Origin: Candidatus Hydrogenedentes bacterium ADurb.Bin170 | GTDB lineage: Bacteria > Hydrogenedentota > Hydrogenedentia > Hydrogenedentales > CAITNO01 | Reading direction: 5' to 3' | Assembly: GCA_002070275.1 (NCBI GenBank) | Contig: MWCY01000009.1 | Coordinates: forward strand, 23,371-87,370 | DNA: 64,000 nt | In this document: positions 1-12,563 of the stretch, piece by piece | How the letters are laid out: every line of letters starts with the position of its first letter | Numbering within the stretch: the first letter of the stretch is position 1 | Notes under the pieces: model-generated | What the model saw: the letters and a program-made list of their open reading frames with translations, nothing else | The model's database searches: none | What the model was told of the DNA's origin: nothing | Translations under genes and position numbers: made by a program

Positions 1-216
1 ATTGAAAAACAAAGTCAGCACGCACTTGAACAACTGGCAATCGATACTGAAAAACGTATTGCGGCTGAAGAGCAGGCTGCAGCTGCTGCAGTACGCCGTG
101 AACTGGTAGATAACGCACTGCATGAACTGGAGAGGAAATACCGGAAAGAACCTTCTCAAGAGCATTTAATTAAAAGTGTGGAACAATTCTGTCAGTATAT
201 GGAAATCATTTCATGA
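1..216 (+). CDS. atpF: ATP synthase Fo subunit b, C-terminal part (gene starts left of window)
   Basis: The first 71 codons read open from base 1 to a TGA that overlaps the atpH start in an ATGA junction. The peptide is a charged, Ala/Glu/Lys-rich helix, as expected for the C-terminal coiled coil of subunit b, which forms the peripheral stator stalk and binds delta at its end. No membrane segment is present because the N-terminus lies outside the window. The assignment rests on position directly before delta and alpha in the canonical b-delta-alpha-gamma-beta-epsilon order, plus the helical composition. Subunits a and c are presumably just to the left. Confidence 0.88.
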   Translation: MEKQSQHALEQLAIDTEKRIAAEEQAAAAAVRRELVDNALHELERKYRKEPSQEHLIKSVEQFCQYMEIIS

Positions 217-776
217 GACCGGAGCAAATTGCCGTAAAATACACCCTTGCCTTGCGGGCGACCCTTCATACTGAAGAGGATCTTCATCGCACGGTCGCCA
301 CTTACCGGCAATTTATGACAATCTGCGGAAAAGAGCCCGATCTGCTCCGCACTTTAAGCAATTCGATTGTCCCGCTGGATCACAGAAAACAGCTGCTTGA
401 AACAGCGCTAAGCATATGTAATCCCCCGCCCTCATTGACAGCACTGGCATTTTTACTGCTGGAGAGAAACCGTTTTTCTCTTTTACCCGTCATCGCCCGG
501 CAATTTGAACAGCAGATGGATCAGTGGCTCAATCGTGTGGAAGTAGAGGTTATTACAGCCATCCCGCTTTCGGCTGAGCTGTTTCAAAAAGTGCATCACA
601 CCATGGAACTGTTTACGAAAAAGACTGTGCGTCTGGTTCAGAGCATTGACCCTGATATTATCGGCGGACTTATCATAAAAATGGAAGGGCTGGCGATGGA
701 TTTCAGTTACAGGGCCCGACTGGAAAAACTGAGAGAAAAACTTCTTTCAGAGGGAAGAAAAATTCATGGCGCTTAA
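213..776 (+). CDS. atpH: ATP synthase F1 subunit delta
   Basis: This 187-residue protein has the size and layout of the OSCP/delta family: an all-helical N-terminal domain (about residues 1-105) and a smaller C-terminal domain ending in the family signature around [15 protein letters not shown] (about 146-160). Delta caps the alpha3beta3 head and joins it to the b-subunit stalk at the inner membrane. The start overlaps the atpF stop (ATGA) and the end overlaps the atpA start by 11 bases, which points to translational coupling within one operon. Confidence 0.96.
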   Translation: MRPEQIAVKYTLALRATLHTEEDLHRTVATYRQFMTICGKEPDLLRTLSNSIVPLDHRKQLLETALSICNPPPSLTALAFLLLERNRFSLLPVIARQFEQQMDQWLNRVEVEVITAIPLSAELFQKVHHTMELFTKKTVRLVQSIDPDIIGGLIIKMEGLAMDFSYRARLEKLREKLLSEGRKIHGA

Positions 777-2293
777 TCCACGAACAGACGAAATCGTTGA
801 AATCATCCGACGCCAGATCAGTGATTTTATCTGGTCTGCTGAGACGGCTGAAGTTGGCACGGTCATTCAGTCCGGAGACGGTATTGCCCGGATTTTCGGT
901 TTGGATGATGTGGCAGCCGGAGAAATGCTTGCATTCCCGCATGGCGTCAAAGGGATGGCCTATAATCTGGAGTCCGACCATGTCGGCGCCATCCTTTTCG
1001 GTGACTATCACAAAGTGCGGGAAGGCGACACTGTCAAAAGAACTGAGAATATCACCTCCGTTCCGGTGGGTGAAAGCCTGATCGGACGAGTCGTAAATGC
1101 CCTTGGTGAGCCGGTTGACGGGAGCGGCCCCCTCACTAACACAACCGATCTGCCCGTGGAACGGCTGGCGCCCGGCGTAATCGACCGGCAGCCTGTGAAC
1201 AAACCGCTGCAAACAGGTATAAAAGCCATTGATTCGATGACACCTATAGGAAAAGGCCAGCGTGAATTGATAATTGGAGACCGTCAGACGGGTAAAACCG
1301 CCATCGCACTGGACACCATGATCAATCAGCGCGGAAAAGACGTTATCTGCATTTATGTTGCCATCGGGCAAAAGCAGTCTACCGTGGCACGGCTTATGCA
1401 GGAACTCGCCGATCATGGTGCAATGAAACACTCCATCATTGTAACCGCTTCCGCATCGGAACCTGCGCCCATGCAGTATCTTGCTCCTTACACGGGCTGC
1501 ACTATAGGTGAATATTTCCGGGATAGCGGTAGAGATGCACTGGTTATTTACGACGATCTGTCCAAGCATGCCGTTGCGTACCGTCAGCTTTCCCTGCTGC
1601 TGCGTCGCCCTCCCGGCCGCGAAGCATACCCGGGAGACGTTTTTTATCTTCACAGCCGTTTGCTGGAGCGTGCGGCGGCTCTGAGTGAGGAAAAAGGCGG
1701 GGGCACCCTTTCCGCCCTGCCCATTATAGAGACTCAGGCGGGCGACGTTTCCGCTTATGTTCCGACGAACGTCATTTCCATTACGGACGGACAGATTTAT
1801 CTTGAATCCTCCCTTTTCCACGCAGGGATCCGGCCCGCCATTAACCCGGGCATCAGTGTCAGCCGTGTAGGCGGAGCGGCGCAGGCGGATGCCATGAAAA
1901 AGGTTTCCGGTCCTCTTCGTTTAAATCTTGCCCAATTCCGCGAACTGCAGGCTTTCGCGCAGTTCGGCAGTGAATTGGATAAGACCGCACAGGCACAGCT
2001 GGAGCGCGGTGAACGGCTGGTCGAAATCTTAAAACAGGATCAGAGCAAACCGCTCTCCGTTTCTGCTCAGATTCTGATCATCCGCTGCGCATCCATCGGT
2101 CTTTTGGACGACATCGCTGTTCGGGAGCTTGACCGGTTTGAGGAAGAACTATTTGCATTCTTTAACCTGAATCATGAAGCGCTGCTGGAAGAGCTCGCCT
2201 CAACCCGACATTTTGACGAAGCTCTTAAACAGAAACTGGATGAAAGCCTGAAGCACTTTAAAGAACAGTTCTTCTGCGGAGAATCCCGGACAG

Positions 2294-2301
<8 letters not shown>
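766..2301 (+). CDS. atpA: ATP synthase F1 subunit alpha
   Basis: This 511-residue protein is the non-catalytic nucleotide-binding subunit of F1. It shows an N-terminal beta-barrel, the P-loop GDRQTGKTA near residue 172, and the family region [30 protein letters not shown] split over about residues 367-397, which includes the typical Q-R-E-L-Q-A-F-A stretch. Length matches the family (about 500-510). It starts inside the last codons of atpH behind a GAGGGAAG ribosome-binding site and overlaps the atpG start by 8 bases. Long open frames on the opposite strand inside it are codon shadows. Confidence 0.98.
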
Positions 2302-4997
<2,696 letters not shown>

Positions 4998-5040
4998 TTT
5001 TTCTTTCATCGCTGGTTTCCTGAAGTCCTCTTTTTTTTTC

Positions 5041-5049
5041 TGCTATACT
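5041..5049 (+). promoter_or_regulatory. Candidate extended -10 promoter for priA
   Basis: TGCTATACT fits an extended -10 (TGn plus TATACT) in the gap between atpC and priA, about 85 bases before the priA ATG. There is no convincing -35 hexamer at 17 or 18 bases, so this rests on the extended -10 alone. Confidence 0.35.
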
Positions 5050-5133
5050 TTACGGAGGCTTTGTAAAAACATCAGGAACCCAGCGTACTTGCTCTGCCAG
5101 GCAAAGGTCTTCGTCTGCCTGCTCAACTAAATT

Positions 5134-7602
5134 ATGGACTTATTTTCATCCACATCCCCAGCTGTCAAAGTCGCGCTTCCTCTGAGTCTGGATAAGGTGC
5201 TGACTTGGCTTGTGCCGCCTGAACTGGTCGATAAAGCCAGGCCTGGGATGCGGGCTCTTGTTCCCATCCAGTCCAGAATTGTTTTAGGAATCATTGTTGA
5301 GGTGCTCGCAGAAAGCGACGTGCAAGAAGCCAGGACGCTGATTGATATTCCTGATCATGAACCGGTTCTTGATAAAAACCTGCTTCGGCTCTGCAAATGG
5401 ATCGCTGACTACTATTGCTGCTCCTGGGGCGAAGCGCTTTTTTCTGCGCTCCCTTCTTCGCTGAAGGCGGTGCCCAAAAAACAGTATTACCTCAATGAAA
5501 ACAAACTGGATTCCGGCAGATTATCAGAAATGCAGCGCAAAATTGTCGGCGCTCTTTATAGACAGAGTCCGCAGACCGTCGTACAACTTTCAAAATCTGT
5601 AGGAACAGGCGCTCTGCAAAGCGCCCTCAGATCCCTGCTTTCCAGACAAATCATTTTTGAGGAGCATCTGTTTCAAGACCGCGCCCGCTCCATTCTCACA
5701 GAAACACGGGTTTCCCTTGCAGCTGATGCTCCGGGTGATCCTGAAACACTGCAGGCGCTTCAGAAAAAAGCACCAAAGCAGGCGGCACTTTACCTAGAAT
5801 TGCTGTATGGGGAAAAAGAACAGTCCGCCGATCTCCTCTGCCGGAAGCACAATACAACGAAAAGTACGTTTAAAAGTCTGGAAAAAAGAGGGTGGGTACA
5901 CTTGCAGGAAACAGAAGTCTACCGTCGCCCTTCTCTGCCCGCCGGTTTTCACGCTAAAGACAAATTCAAACTCAATGAAGAGCAGCTCAACGCTTACAAT
6001 GCCATGTGCACGCCCCTTTTAAAGCGGGAGTATCATTGCTTTCTGCTCCATGGCATTACGGGATCCGGCAAAACAGAGGTTTATCTGCAAATTATTGAAA
6101 AAGCGCTGTCCGTCGGAAGAACAGCGTTGATGCTGGTTCCTGAAATCTCTCTGACGCCGCAGACGGTCGGCCGTTTTTATGCACGTTTCAATCAGGATAT
6201 CGCTGTTTTTCACAGCGGTCTCAGTGAGGGTGAACGCTACGATGCCTGGCGCCGCACCCGTGAAGGGAAAGTGCGCATTGTTGTCGGAGCAAGATCTGCC
6301 ATCTTTGCTCCGTTGCAGAATATCGCTGTCATTGTTGTCGACGAAGAACACGATCATTCTTATAAGCAGGGAGAAGCACCCCGGTATCACGGCAGAGACG
6401 TTGCAATTGTTCGGGCCCGAATGGAAAATGCTCTTTGTGTCCTCGGATCCGCCACGCCGTCGGTTGAGTCTTTTTATAATTCCGAGCAAAAGAAATCTTC
6501 CCGGCTTGTACTGCTGAACCGCGCCACTACCAGTTCCCTTCCTGAAGTTCGTATTATTGACATGCGCCGGGAAGTGGCAGAAACTCCGGGACAACTGATT
6601 CTTTCCACCGAATTGGAGAAAGCTGTTCAGAAACGTGTTGCGGCGAATGAGCAGGTCATTCTTCTTTTAAACCGGCGCGGCTTTGCACCTGTGGTTCTTT
6701 GCCCTGTCTGCGGATGGATACCGGAATGCGATAACTGTCAGGTCAGCCTCACCTATCATCGTGCAGGCGGAAATCTGCTCTGCCATTACTGCAACACAAG
6801 CCGCTCCAATCCGCTGGTCTGCAGCCAATGCGGCTTCAATCCCCTTCTTTATCTTGGAGCGGGCACCCAAAAGGCAGAGGACTATCTTGTCCGCTCCTTT
6901 TCCGGAGCCCGTGTCGAGCGCATGGACGGCGACACAACATCCGGCAAAGGTGGTCATGCTAACATCCTGGAGCGTTTTGCCCGCCGGGAAATTGACATAC
7001 TCATCGGCACCCAAATGCTCGCCAAAGGACACGATTACCCGGGCGTAACTCTCGTAGGTGTAATCAATGCAGATGCCGGATTAACCATTCCGGACTTTCG
7101 TGCCGCTGAACAGTCTTTCCAGCTTCTTACGCAGGTGGCAGGCAGGGCGGGCCGGGGCAGCCTGGGCGGGGAAGTAATCATTCAGACCCATCGCCCGCAG
7201 CACTATGCGGTGCAAAGTGCATCACGCCATGATTATGCTGCTTTTTACGCCCACGAGATCCAACAGCGGGAAGCAGCGGGCTACCCTCCCTTCAGACGTC
7301 TGGTTAATTTTCTGATAGAAGGTGAAGACCCTCTGTATACGGAAAAAGCCAGTCTCCTGCTGAGGCGGCTGGCGTTGGCCCAGGCAGATGAAATGGGGTT
7401 TCACGGGATTGCTTTTCTCGGACCTGCTCCGGCATCGGTACGGCGTGTCAAAAAAATCTATCGCTGGAATTTCGCCCTCATGTCACGCAGTGCCGCCAGA
7501 GTGAACGCTCTTTCCCGAGCGCTCCGTGAAGTTTTTGAAAATAATGCACCGGAAGGCAACATCCGCCTGAAAATAGATCTCGATCCATACGGCATGTTTT
7601 AG
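5134..7602 (+). CDS. priA: Primosomal protein N' (replication restart helicase PriA)
   Basis: This 822-residue protein is the superfamily 2 helicase that recognises stalled forks and reloads the replisome. The N-terminal 3'-DNA-binding region (about residues 1-110) is followed by the helicase core: Walker A GITGSGKTE near 306, a DEEH box (VVDEEHDHSYKQ) near 403, and GSATPSVES. A zinc region from about 523 to 575 carries eight cysteines in CxxC pairs (CPVC, CDNC, CHYC, CSQC). The GTQMLAKGHDYPGVTLVG and QVAGRAGR motifs are intact. Length is slightly above the usual 730-800. It stands alone downstream of the atp operon. Confidence 0.97.
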   Translation: MDLFSSTSPAVKVALPLSLDKVLTWLVPPELVDKARPGMRALVPIQSRIVLGIIVEVLAESDVQEARTLIDIPDHEPVLDKNLLRLCKWIADYYCCSWGEALFSALPSSLKAVPKKQYYLNENKLDSGRLSEMQRKIVGALYRQSPQTVVQLSKSVGTGALQSALRSLLSRQIIFEEHLFQDRARSILTETRVSLAADAPGDPETLQALQKKAPKQAALYLELLYGEKEQSADLLCRKHNTTKSTFKSLEKRGWVHLQETEVYRRPSLPAGFHAKDKFKLNEEQLNAYNAMCTPLLKREYHCFLLHGITGSGKTEVYLQIIEKALSVGRTALMLVPEISLTPQTVGRFYARFNQDIAVFHSGLSEGERYDAWRRTREGKVRIVVGARSAIFAPLQNIAVIVVDEEHDHSYKQGEAPRYHGRDVAIVRARMENALCVLGSATPSVESFYNSEQKKSSRLVLLNRATTSSLPEVRIIDMRREVAETPGQLILSTELEKAVQKRVAANEQVILLLNRRGFAPVVLCPVCGWIPECDNCQVSLTYHRAGGNLLCHYCNTSRSNPLVCSQCGFNPLLYLGAGTQKAEDYLVRSFSGARVERMDGDTTSGKGGHANILERFARREIDILIGTQMLAKGHDYPGVTLVGVINADAGLTIPDFRAAEQSFQLLTQVAGRAGRGSLGGEVIIQTHRPQHYAVQSASRHDYAAFYAHEIQQREAAGYPPFRRLVNFLIEGEDPLYTEKASLLLRRLALAQADEMGFHGIAFLGPAPASVRRVKKIYRWNFALMSRSAARVNALSRALREVFENNAPEGNIRLKIDLDPYGMF

Positions 7603-7633
7603 GTGAAAATGGCTCTGCTCTGCGTCTTTCAGC

Positions 7634-7667
7634 ACAAAAAAAAGGCTTACACCTATGTGTAAGCCTT
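7634..7667 (-). terminator. Rho-independent terminator of the tRNA gene
   Basis: An 11-bp perfect stem (AAGGCTTACAC with GTGTAAGCCTT) around a CTAT loop is followed on the minus strand by a run of eight T. It lies ten bases past the tRNA 3' end and between convergent priA and tRNA, so it may stop both. Confidence 0.85.
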
Positions 7668-7676
7668 GAGCATTAT

Positions 7677-7752
<76 letters not shown>

Positions 7753-7767
7753 TCAATTTCTAAAGGC

Positions 7768-7797
7768 ATTGTATCAGAAAAAAGGAGGCGACATCAA
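7768..7797 (-). promoter_or_regulatory. Promoter of the initiator tRNA gene
   Basis: On the minus strand TTGATG and TACAAT are separated by 18 bases, and the -10 box ends 15 bases before the first tRNA base. No other gene could use it. Confidence 0.65.
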
Positions 7798-7875
7798 GGG
7801 AATTGGGGCAGAATTTCAGCAAAAAACGGTTTTTTTTGTAAAAATTGAAGTTTTGTGGTTCGAAACCTCTTTATT

Positions 7876-9003
7876 TTAGTTTCTTTTACCTCTGCAGCCC
7901 AACCCGCGATCGATAAGTCTAACCCGCTCAACACTTCGGTCCGTATACAGCGCACTCGTCCCGAGAATCTCATCGCCGAGCATAAGCCGCACATTCCCGC
8001 ATTCAGTCCCTTCCAGAACAGGAGCTTCCAGGGAGACAGGGGCTGTTATTTCCAAAAACAAACGATCGCTCTCATCTTTGTTGATAAGAGCTGTTATGTC
8101 CGAGGCGGCGCGCAGCCCCACTTCTTCTTCCATACTTTTTTGCACAGGAATTGCTTTGCCAATGGACATGCCGGCAAACACCGGCTGTACTCGTGTTATT
8201 TTGGCGAAACATTCATTAAGAATATCACGCGTATGATTAAAACGACCTTCCCGATCGCTTCCCATAAGCACAGCGATCAGGCGGATGTCATTTCTCTTGG
8301 CGGTGGCTGTCAAACAGAAGCCTGAAGCTCGAATATAGCCTGTTTTCAGGCCGTCACAGTCCGGCATGCGATCCATGAGTTTATTCGTGCTGGGCCGGGG
8401 TGGCGTATTGGGGCGCAAAGCAAATTCCCGGGTACTGGATCGTACAAGCGTCTGAGGGTATTTAAGAGATTCCTTTGCCAGAATTGCCATATCCCGCGCG
8501 CTTGTAAGATCGAAGTTCTCGCGGTCTGCAGGCGGTAAGCCATGGACGCTGGTAAAATGCGTGTTTTTCATGCCCAGTTCTTCAGCGCGCCGGTTCATAG
8601 CATCAAGGCATGCAGGGACACTGCCCCACAGAGACTCTGCAACAGCTACAGAGGCATCATTGGCGGAAAGCACCGCCATCGCCATCAGCATGTCTTCCAG
8701 AGGAAAAATATCACCGGCAGCGAGATAGATCTGCGTGCCGCCCATGCTCTGCGCCGCTTTTGAAGTGGTAATTGGTGTATCGTAGCTCCACTTACCTGCA
8801 TGAACGCCTTCATCAGCCAGAAGCATGACCATCATTTTCAGCATGCTTGCAGGCGGTCGCTGCAAGTCGGCATTTGATTCGGTAATAATCTTGCCCGTCT
8901 CCGCCTCAATACAAATATAACTTGGAGGCAGTTGTTCATATCCTTGCTGAACAGTCTGCGATGCAATATAAATAGAAACGGCTGCAATTAAACTGAAGGA
9001 CAT
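7876..9003 (-). CDS. D-alanyl-D-alanine carboxypeptidase (PBP5/DacF-type)
   Basis: This 375-residue serine peptidase of family S11 trims the terminal D-Ala from peptidoglycan pentapeptides. The three penicillin-binding motifs are present: SMLK (Ser53, Lys56), SAN (113-115) and KTG (220-222). A hydrophobic N-terminal segment (residues 2-15) is an export signal or anchor, and a beta-rich C-terminal domain of the PBP5_C type follows from about residue 270. GAGGAG lies 11 bases before the ATG. It begins 18 bases after the histidine kinase stop, so the two are probably cotranscribed. The exact class (DacA, DacC, DacF) cannot be told. Confidence 0.93.
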   Translation of the reverse strand: MSFSLIAAVSIYIASQTVQQGYEQLPPSYICIEAETGKIITESNADLQRPPASMLKMMVMLLADEGVHAGKWSYDTPITTSKAAQSMGGTQIYLAAGDIFPLEDMLMAMAVLSANDASVAVAESLWGSVPACLDAMNRRAEELGMKNTHFTSVHGLPPADRENFDLTSARDMAILAKESLKYPQTLVRSSTREFALRPNTPPRPSTNKLMDRMPDCDGLKTGYIRASGFCLTATAKRNDIRLIAVLMGSDREGRFNHTRDILNECFAKITRVQPVFAGMSIGKAIPVQKSMEEEVGLRAASDITALINKDESDRLFLEITAPVSLEAPVLEGTECGNVRLMLGDEILGTSALYTDRSVERVRLIDRGLGCRGKRN

Positions 9004-9021
9004 TCTTGCAAAAACTCCTCA

Positions 9022-11832
9022 TTATGACTTATGAAATGCTTCGTTTTTAAGCCTGCTTTTTTCCTGTTGTATATCACGCTGTTTTTTTATGAGCGCTGTC
9101 ATGTCGCTAATGGGGAAAGGTTTATGCAGCACCCCTGCAATCCCATCGAGCTTTGCGGCAGCATCCACCGTATTGCGCATACCTGAAATCAGAAAAAGCG
9201 GCACTCTTCTGGTTTCGCTGCTGATGAAATACGAATTAAGCAGTGCGGCAAGCTGCCCTGTCGGGATATCCGCATCGAGAAAAACGGCATCCGTTTTTTT
9301 CTGACCTACCAGTTCCAAAAGACGTTCAGGAGCTGTGGCAACCCGTGCTTCAATATTTTGAAGATGAAGCGCCTTGTTCATCCATTCCAGAAACTCCGCA
9401 TCCTGATCAACGACAACCGCCTGCAGTTTATCCGGATCTACCAGTGCTGAGGGATCTTCCAGCTCTTTTTTATAGACTTCATCTCCAGTCAGAATATAAA
9501 GGATCTTATCAGCAAGTGCCTGGGCGGTACAGGGTTTATAAAAGAAAAAGACCTGCGAATCTGCATCCAGATCAGTAGTAATCTTCTCGACATCTTCATT
9601 GGTGAGTACAAGCACAGGGAGCTGTGCCAGGGAAAACTGCTGCCTCAATATCCGACGTGATGTGGAGCCGGCAACATCCGCCTGCGCATCATTGATAATA
9701 ATGATGTCAAAGTCATCGGGGTCTTCCCATCGTGTAACTTCGTAGGCATTGGAAGTGCAGGTCAGACGACAGTGCCGCAAAGGGGACATTGTTTTAAAAG
9801 CGGCTTGCCGTTCCGGACTTTCATCCACAAGAAGAATCCTGAGCGCACCCAGCAAAGGAATCATTTCTTCTTTTACGCCGGACAAGTACGTAGAATTGGG
9901 AAAGTGGACAGTAAATGTTGTTCCTTTCCCCTTTGCGCTCTGCACTGAAATAGAACCGTTGTGAGCCTGCACTATATTTAAAGCAATCGAAAGCCCGATA
10001 CCTGCTCCTTCATACTGGCGCGTTTTGGAACTGTCTACCTGAAAAAATTTCGCAAAAATCTTCTCGTGATATTTCTGGTCAATGCCAATACCGGTGTCCG
10101 CAACCTCAAAGGAAACAGTCCTGTGTGTTTTCATTGCTGCCCGAACTGTAACTTTTCCTCCTTTATCGGTAAATTTTAGGGCATTGTTCAGAAGAATGCC
10201 CAGTACCTGACTTATTTTGTCTCTGTCGCCCCAGGTATAAATGGCATTATCAGGCACTTCCACAGCCAGCGAAACGCCTTTTTCTTCAGCTGCCGGGACA
10301 AGCGAAGTCATTGCTTCCCGGGCAAGAGCGCTGGCATCATAAAGATTTGACGCAATCTGAACACCCCTGATTTGCATGCGGCTGAACTCGATCAGTTCAT
10401 TAATATGATTCAGCAGATGCCGGGCATTGCGATCCATAATGACGAGGGCACGACGCTGCTCATCGCTGACAGTTCCCATATCGTCTTCTTTAAGCATCTC
10501 AATATAGCCCTGAATAGTGGTCAGCGGAGTGCGCAGCTCATGGGTGACATTGGACAGGAAACTGTCTTTGGCACGGTCATGAAGCCGGAGTCCTTCGTTC
10601 GCCCGTTCGAGATCTCTGGCACGGGCAACCAATTGGATCTGCATGCGTTTCAGATCATCTATAGGCGTGAGAACCAGCGAGAAGCCATTGTCTTTTTCTT
10701 CTTCAGACGGCAGATAAGCAACACCGACCAGAACAGACGTCTCCGGTTTGCCACCTTTAAGAAGTTCTATTTCCTGCCGGAGTGCATGTCCGGGCTTGTG
10801 TTCAATCGATTTTGAAAAAAGATTCATGAGACGGGACCGCCCCACGCTGTCCACGAATTCAAAGATTTCCCGGCTAATCAGAGACTCCGTGCTGGCATTC
10901 AATAATTTTTCCGCCTGCTCATTAGCAAAACGGATCCTGTATTGCATATCAACAGTTAAAAATCCCTCGTTCATTGAAAGAAGCAGCTGACGGAGCTGTT
11001 CTTCGGAACGGTGAAGTTTGCGTGTTTGCTCATCCACCAGCTGTTGCAGTCCGCGGGCATATTGCTCCACCCGGCTCGTAAGCTGGCGGTGTTCGGTAAC
11101 ATCGCGGATTGTTGCCATGGTTAGGCTATGATTCCCCCGCTTATCAAATACAGGTGCGCCATTGAGGAGCAGAATCCTGGCTTCACCGTTAACTGTCCAG
11201 TTAATCTCGTATTCCGATGCTACACCCACAGCACGGTTATCCAACTGGCGTGCAATCGTCTCGAAGCCAAAGGATAATGCCAGTTCGCGGGCATTGTGTC
11301 CTATTACCGATTGGCGGGATTTTCCAAAAATATCAAGGGCCTTCTGGTTCACGAGAAGCACGGTGCCGTCCGGCGTACTGAGAATGAAGCCATCAGAGAT
11401 GTGTTCAGCCAGAAACCGGAAACGCTCAGCCAGTTCTTCAATTCCCGCGCCCTTGCGCATGATACTCATAAACACGACAACAAATCCGACAGAAAGGCTG
11501 ATTATACCTATATATCGGGCGAGGACATTGATGGAATCGGCTACATATTCAACTTCACTGAGCCGATCAAATACGCCTGAGAAAACCACTGAGGCGCCAG
11601 TCACCAGAAGCAGAAACCCCAGTGCCATGCCGAAGCGTTCCATGGGGCTTGTGTAATAGCGGACGAGAAGGCTGCTTCCCGTATAGAGCGGCACGAGCAC
11701 GGAGAGGAAAAGCACAAACGCCCGCAGCGCCATGTTATCCAGTTGCTGCGAAAATGCGACCCCGCCAAGCCCAATCAGCACAGGAACAATGTAGTAGGTC
11801 AGTCTGCGTTTGAAAACGGTTGTCAGATTCAT
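9022..11832 (-). CDS. Membrane-bound hybrid histidine kinase with two PAS and two receiver domains
   Basis: This 936-residue sensor has four N-terminal membrane segments (about residues 11-28, 35-58, 66-88, 102-124), two PAS domains (about 135-250 and 280-395), a HisKA domain with the phosphorylated His at 431 (SNVTHELRTPL), an ATPase domain with the N box (LLNNALKFTD, 547-556) and G boxes (DTGIGI, GAGIGLSIA), then two receiver-like domains (about 662-780 and 802-915). The second receiver has the acceptor Asp853 and Lys904. The first has Asn714 where the acceptor Asp is expected, with Asp715 next to it. The start is set at the ATG after the rnhA stop, 34 bases downstream; an upstream in-frame start would run back into rnhA. 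The stimulus is unknown and no partner regulator is adjacent. Confidence 0.93.
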   Translation of the reverse strand: MNLTTVFKRRLTYYIVPVLIGLGGVAFSQQLDNMALRAFVLFLSVLVPLYTGSSLLVRYYTSPMERFGMALGFLLLVTGASVVFSGVFDRLSEVEYVADSINVLARYIGIISLSVGFVVVFMSIMRKGAGIEELAERFRFLAEHISDGFILSTPDGTVLLVNQKALDIFGKSRQSVIGHNARELALSFGFETIARQLDNRAVGVASEYEINWTVNGEARILLLNGAPVFDKRGNHSLTMATIRDVTEHRQLTSRVEQYARGLQQLVDEQTRKLHRSEEQLRQLLLSMNEGFLTVDMQYRIRFANEQAEKLLNASTESLISREIFEFVDSVGRSRLMNLFSKSIEHKPGHALRQEIELLKGGKPETSVLVGVAYLPSEEEKDNGFSLVLTPIDDLKRMQIQLVARARDLERANEGLRLHDRAKDSFLSNVTHELRTPLTTIQGYIEMLKEDDMGTVSDEQRRALVIMDRNARHLLNHINELIEFSRMQIRGVQIASNLYDASALAREAMTSLVPAAEEKGVSLAVEVPDNAIYTWGDRDKISQVLGILLNNALKFTDKGGKVTVRAAMKTHRTVSFEVADTGIGIDQKYHEKIFAKFFQVDSSKTRQYEGAGIGLSIALNIVQAHNGSISVQSAKGKGTTFTVHFPNSTYLSGVKEEMIPLLGALRILLVDESPERQAAFKTMSPLRHCRLTCTSNAYEVTRWEDPDDFDIIIINDAQADVAGSTSRRILRQQFSLAQLPVLVLTNEDVEKITTDLDADSQVFFFYKPCTAQALADKILYILTGDEVYKKELEDPSALVDPDKLQAVVVDQDAEFLEWMNKALHLQNIEARVATAPERLLELVGQKKTDAVFLDADIPTGQLAALLNSYFISSETRRVPLFLISGMRNTVDAAAKLDGIAGVLHKPFPISDMTALIKKQRDIQQEKSRLKNEAFHKS

Positions 11833-11866
11833 AGCACACTCTTTTTTACAAAACGAAACAGCCTTT

Positions 11867-12331
11867 TCATCGGGGTGCCTCGTAGTTTGCTGAAGCCCGC
11901 TGCTCTTCAATCGCTTTTGCTGCCAGCCGGTCGCAGGCCTCATTTAATTCATTGCCCGCATGACCGCGCACCCAGACCCATTCTATCTCATGAGAAGCAG
12001 ATACAGCGTCCAGCTCTTCCCACAGATCCCTGTTAAGAACAGGTTCATTTTTGCGCTTCCAGTTATTGCGCTTCCATCCGGCAAGCCATTCCTGCATGCC
12101 TTTCACCAGATAGTTGGAGTCGGAATACAGAACAACTTTACAGGGACGCTTAAGCGATGACAATGCGGCTATAGCGGCGGAGAGTTCCATGCGGTTGTTG
12201 GTTGAATGAGGCTGACCGCCGTATATTTCTTTTCGACGTTCGCCGTACAGCAGTATGGCACCCCAGCCACCCACACCGGGATTCGGTTCACATCCGCCGT
12301 CTGTGTAGATGATCACTTGTGGCTTCGTCAT
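11867..12331 (-). CDS. rnhA: Ribonuclease HI
   Basis: This 154-residue enzyme degrades the RNA strand of RNA-DNA hybrids. The four catalytic carboxylates are visible: Asp in YTDGGCEPNPG, Glu in NNRMELSAA, Asp in LYSDSNYLV and Asp in the C-terminal region NEACDRLA, preceded by the usual His in VRGHAGNE. Length matches E. coli RnhA (155). It is the first gene of a minus-strand unit with the histidine kinase and the carboxypeptidase, behind a clear -10 box. Confidence 0.97.
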   Translation of the reverse strand: MTKPQVIIYTDGGCEPNPGVGGWGAILLYGERRKEIYGGQPHSTNNRMELSAAIAALSSLKRPCKVVLYSDSNYLVKGMQEWLAGWKRNNWKRKNEPVLNRDLWEELDAVSASHEIEWVWVRGHAGNELNEACDRLAAKAIEEQRASANYEAPR

Positions 12332-12382
12332 CCCAAAAACTCACTCGGTTTCAGAAAATATTCTTTTTCCATTCTTTACTTC

Positions 12383-12411
12383 ATTATACCCCTTTATATG
12401 GTGTTTATAAA
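12383..12411 (-). promoter_or_regulatory. Promoter of rnhA and downstream genes
   Basis: A perfect TATAAT on the minus strand is preceded 17 bases upstream by TTTATA (or TTATAA at 16). It lies about 52 bases before the rnhA start. A half-copy of the palindrome seen upstream of the neighbouring divergent gene (ACAACATAT, near 12432) sits about 20 bases beyond the -35. Confidence 0.55.
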
Positions 12412-12492
12412 ATCTTTAATCGCTTATCAATACAACATATCTGTTTTCAGACCACTCAAGCCAGTTGTAAAATCATAATTTTTTAAAAAAGC

Positions 12493-12504
12493 GCAACATG
12501 TTGC
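12493..12504. promoter_or_regulatory. Palindromic operator-like site 1, overlapping a -35 box
   Basis: GCAACATGTTGC is a perfect 12-base palindrome. Its right end shares TTGC with the -35 hexamer of the plus-strand promoter, the position expected for a repressor or for a class of activator that contacts the -35 region. Confidence 0.6.
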
Positions 12505-12529
12505 ACTTTTTCCTCTTCTATGGTATTAT
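12501..12529 (+). promoter_or_regulatory. Promoter of the radical-SAM-like gene
   Basis: TTGCAC and TATTAT are separated by exactly 17 bases. The predicted transcription start near 12536 lies inside the second palindrome, leaving a leader of about 115 bases that contains the third. Confidence 0.7.
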
Positions 12530-12533
12530 AAGG

Positions 12534-12545
12534 TCAATATGTTGT
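12534..12545. promoter_or_regulatory. Operator-like site 2, at the predicted transcription start
   Basis: TCAATATGTTGT is an imperfect palindrome (four of six pairs) that matches the same pattern as sites 1 and 3. Its centre is 41 bases from site 1, close to four helical turns. Confidence 0.5.
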
Positions 12546-12563
12546 GGTTCAAGTTATGAACAT

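Noticed and set aside
703..1821. A 372-codon open frame on the minus strand inside atpA
   Set aside because: It lies wholly opposite strongly conserved atpA/atpH codons, has no ribosome-binding site and no recognisable protein pattern; such frames are common opposite codon-biased genes.
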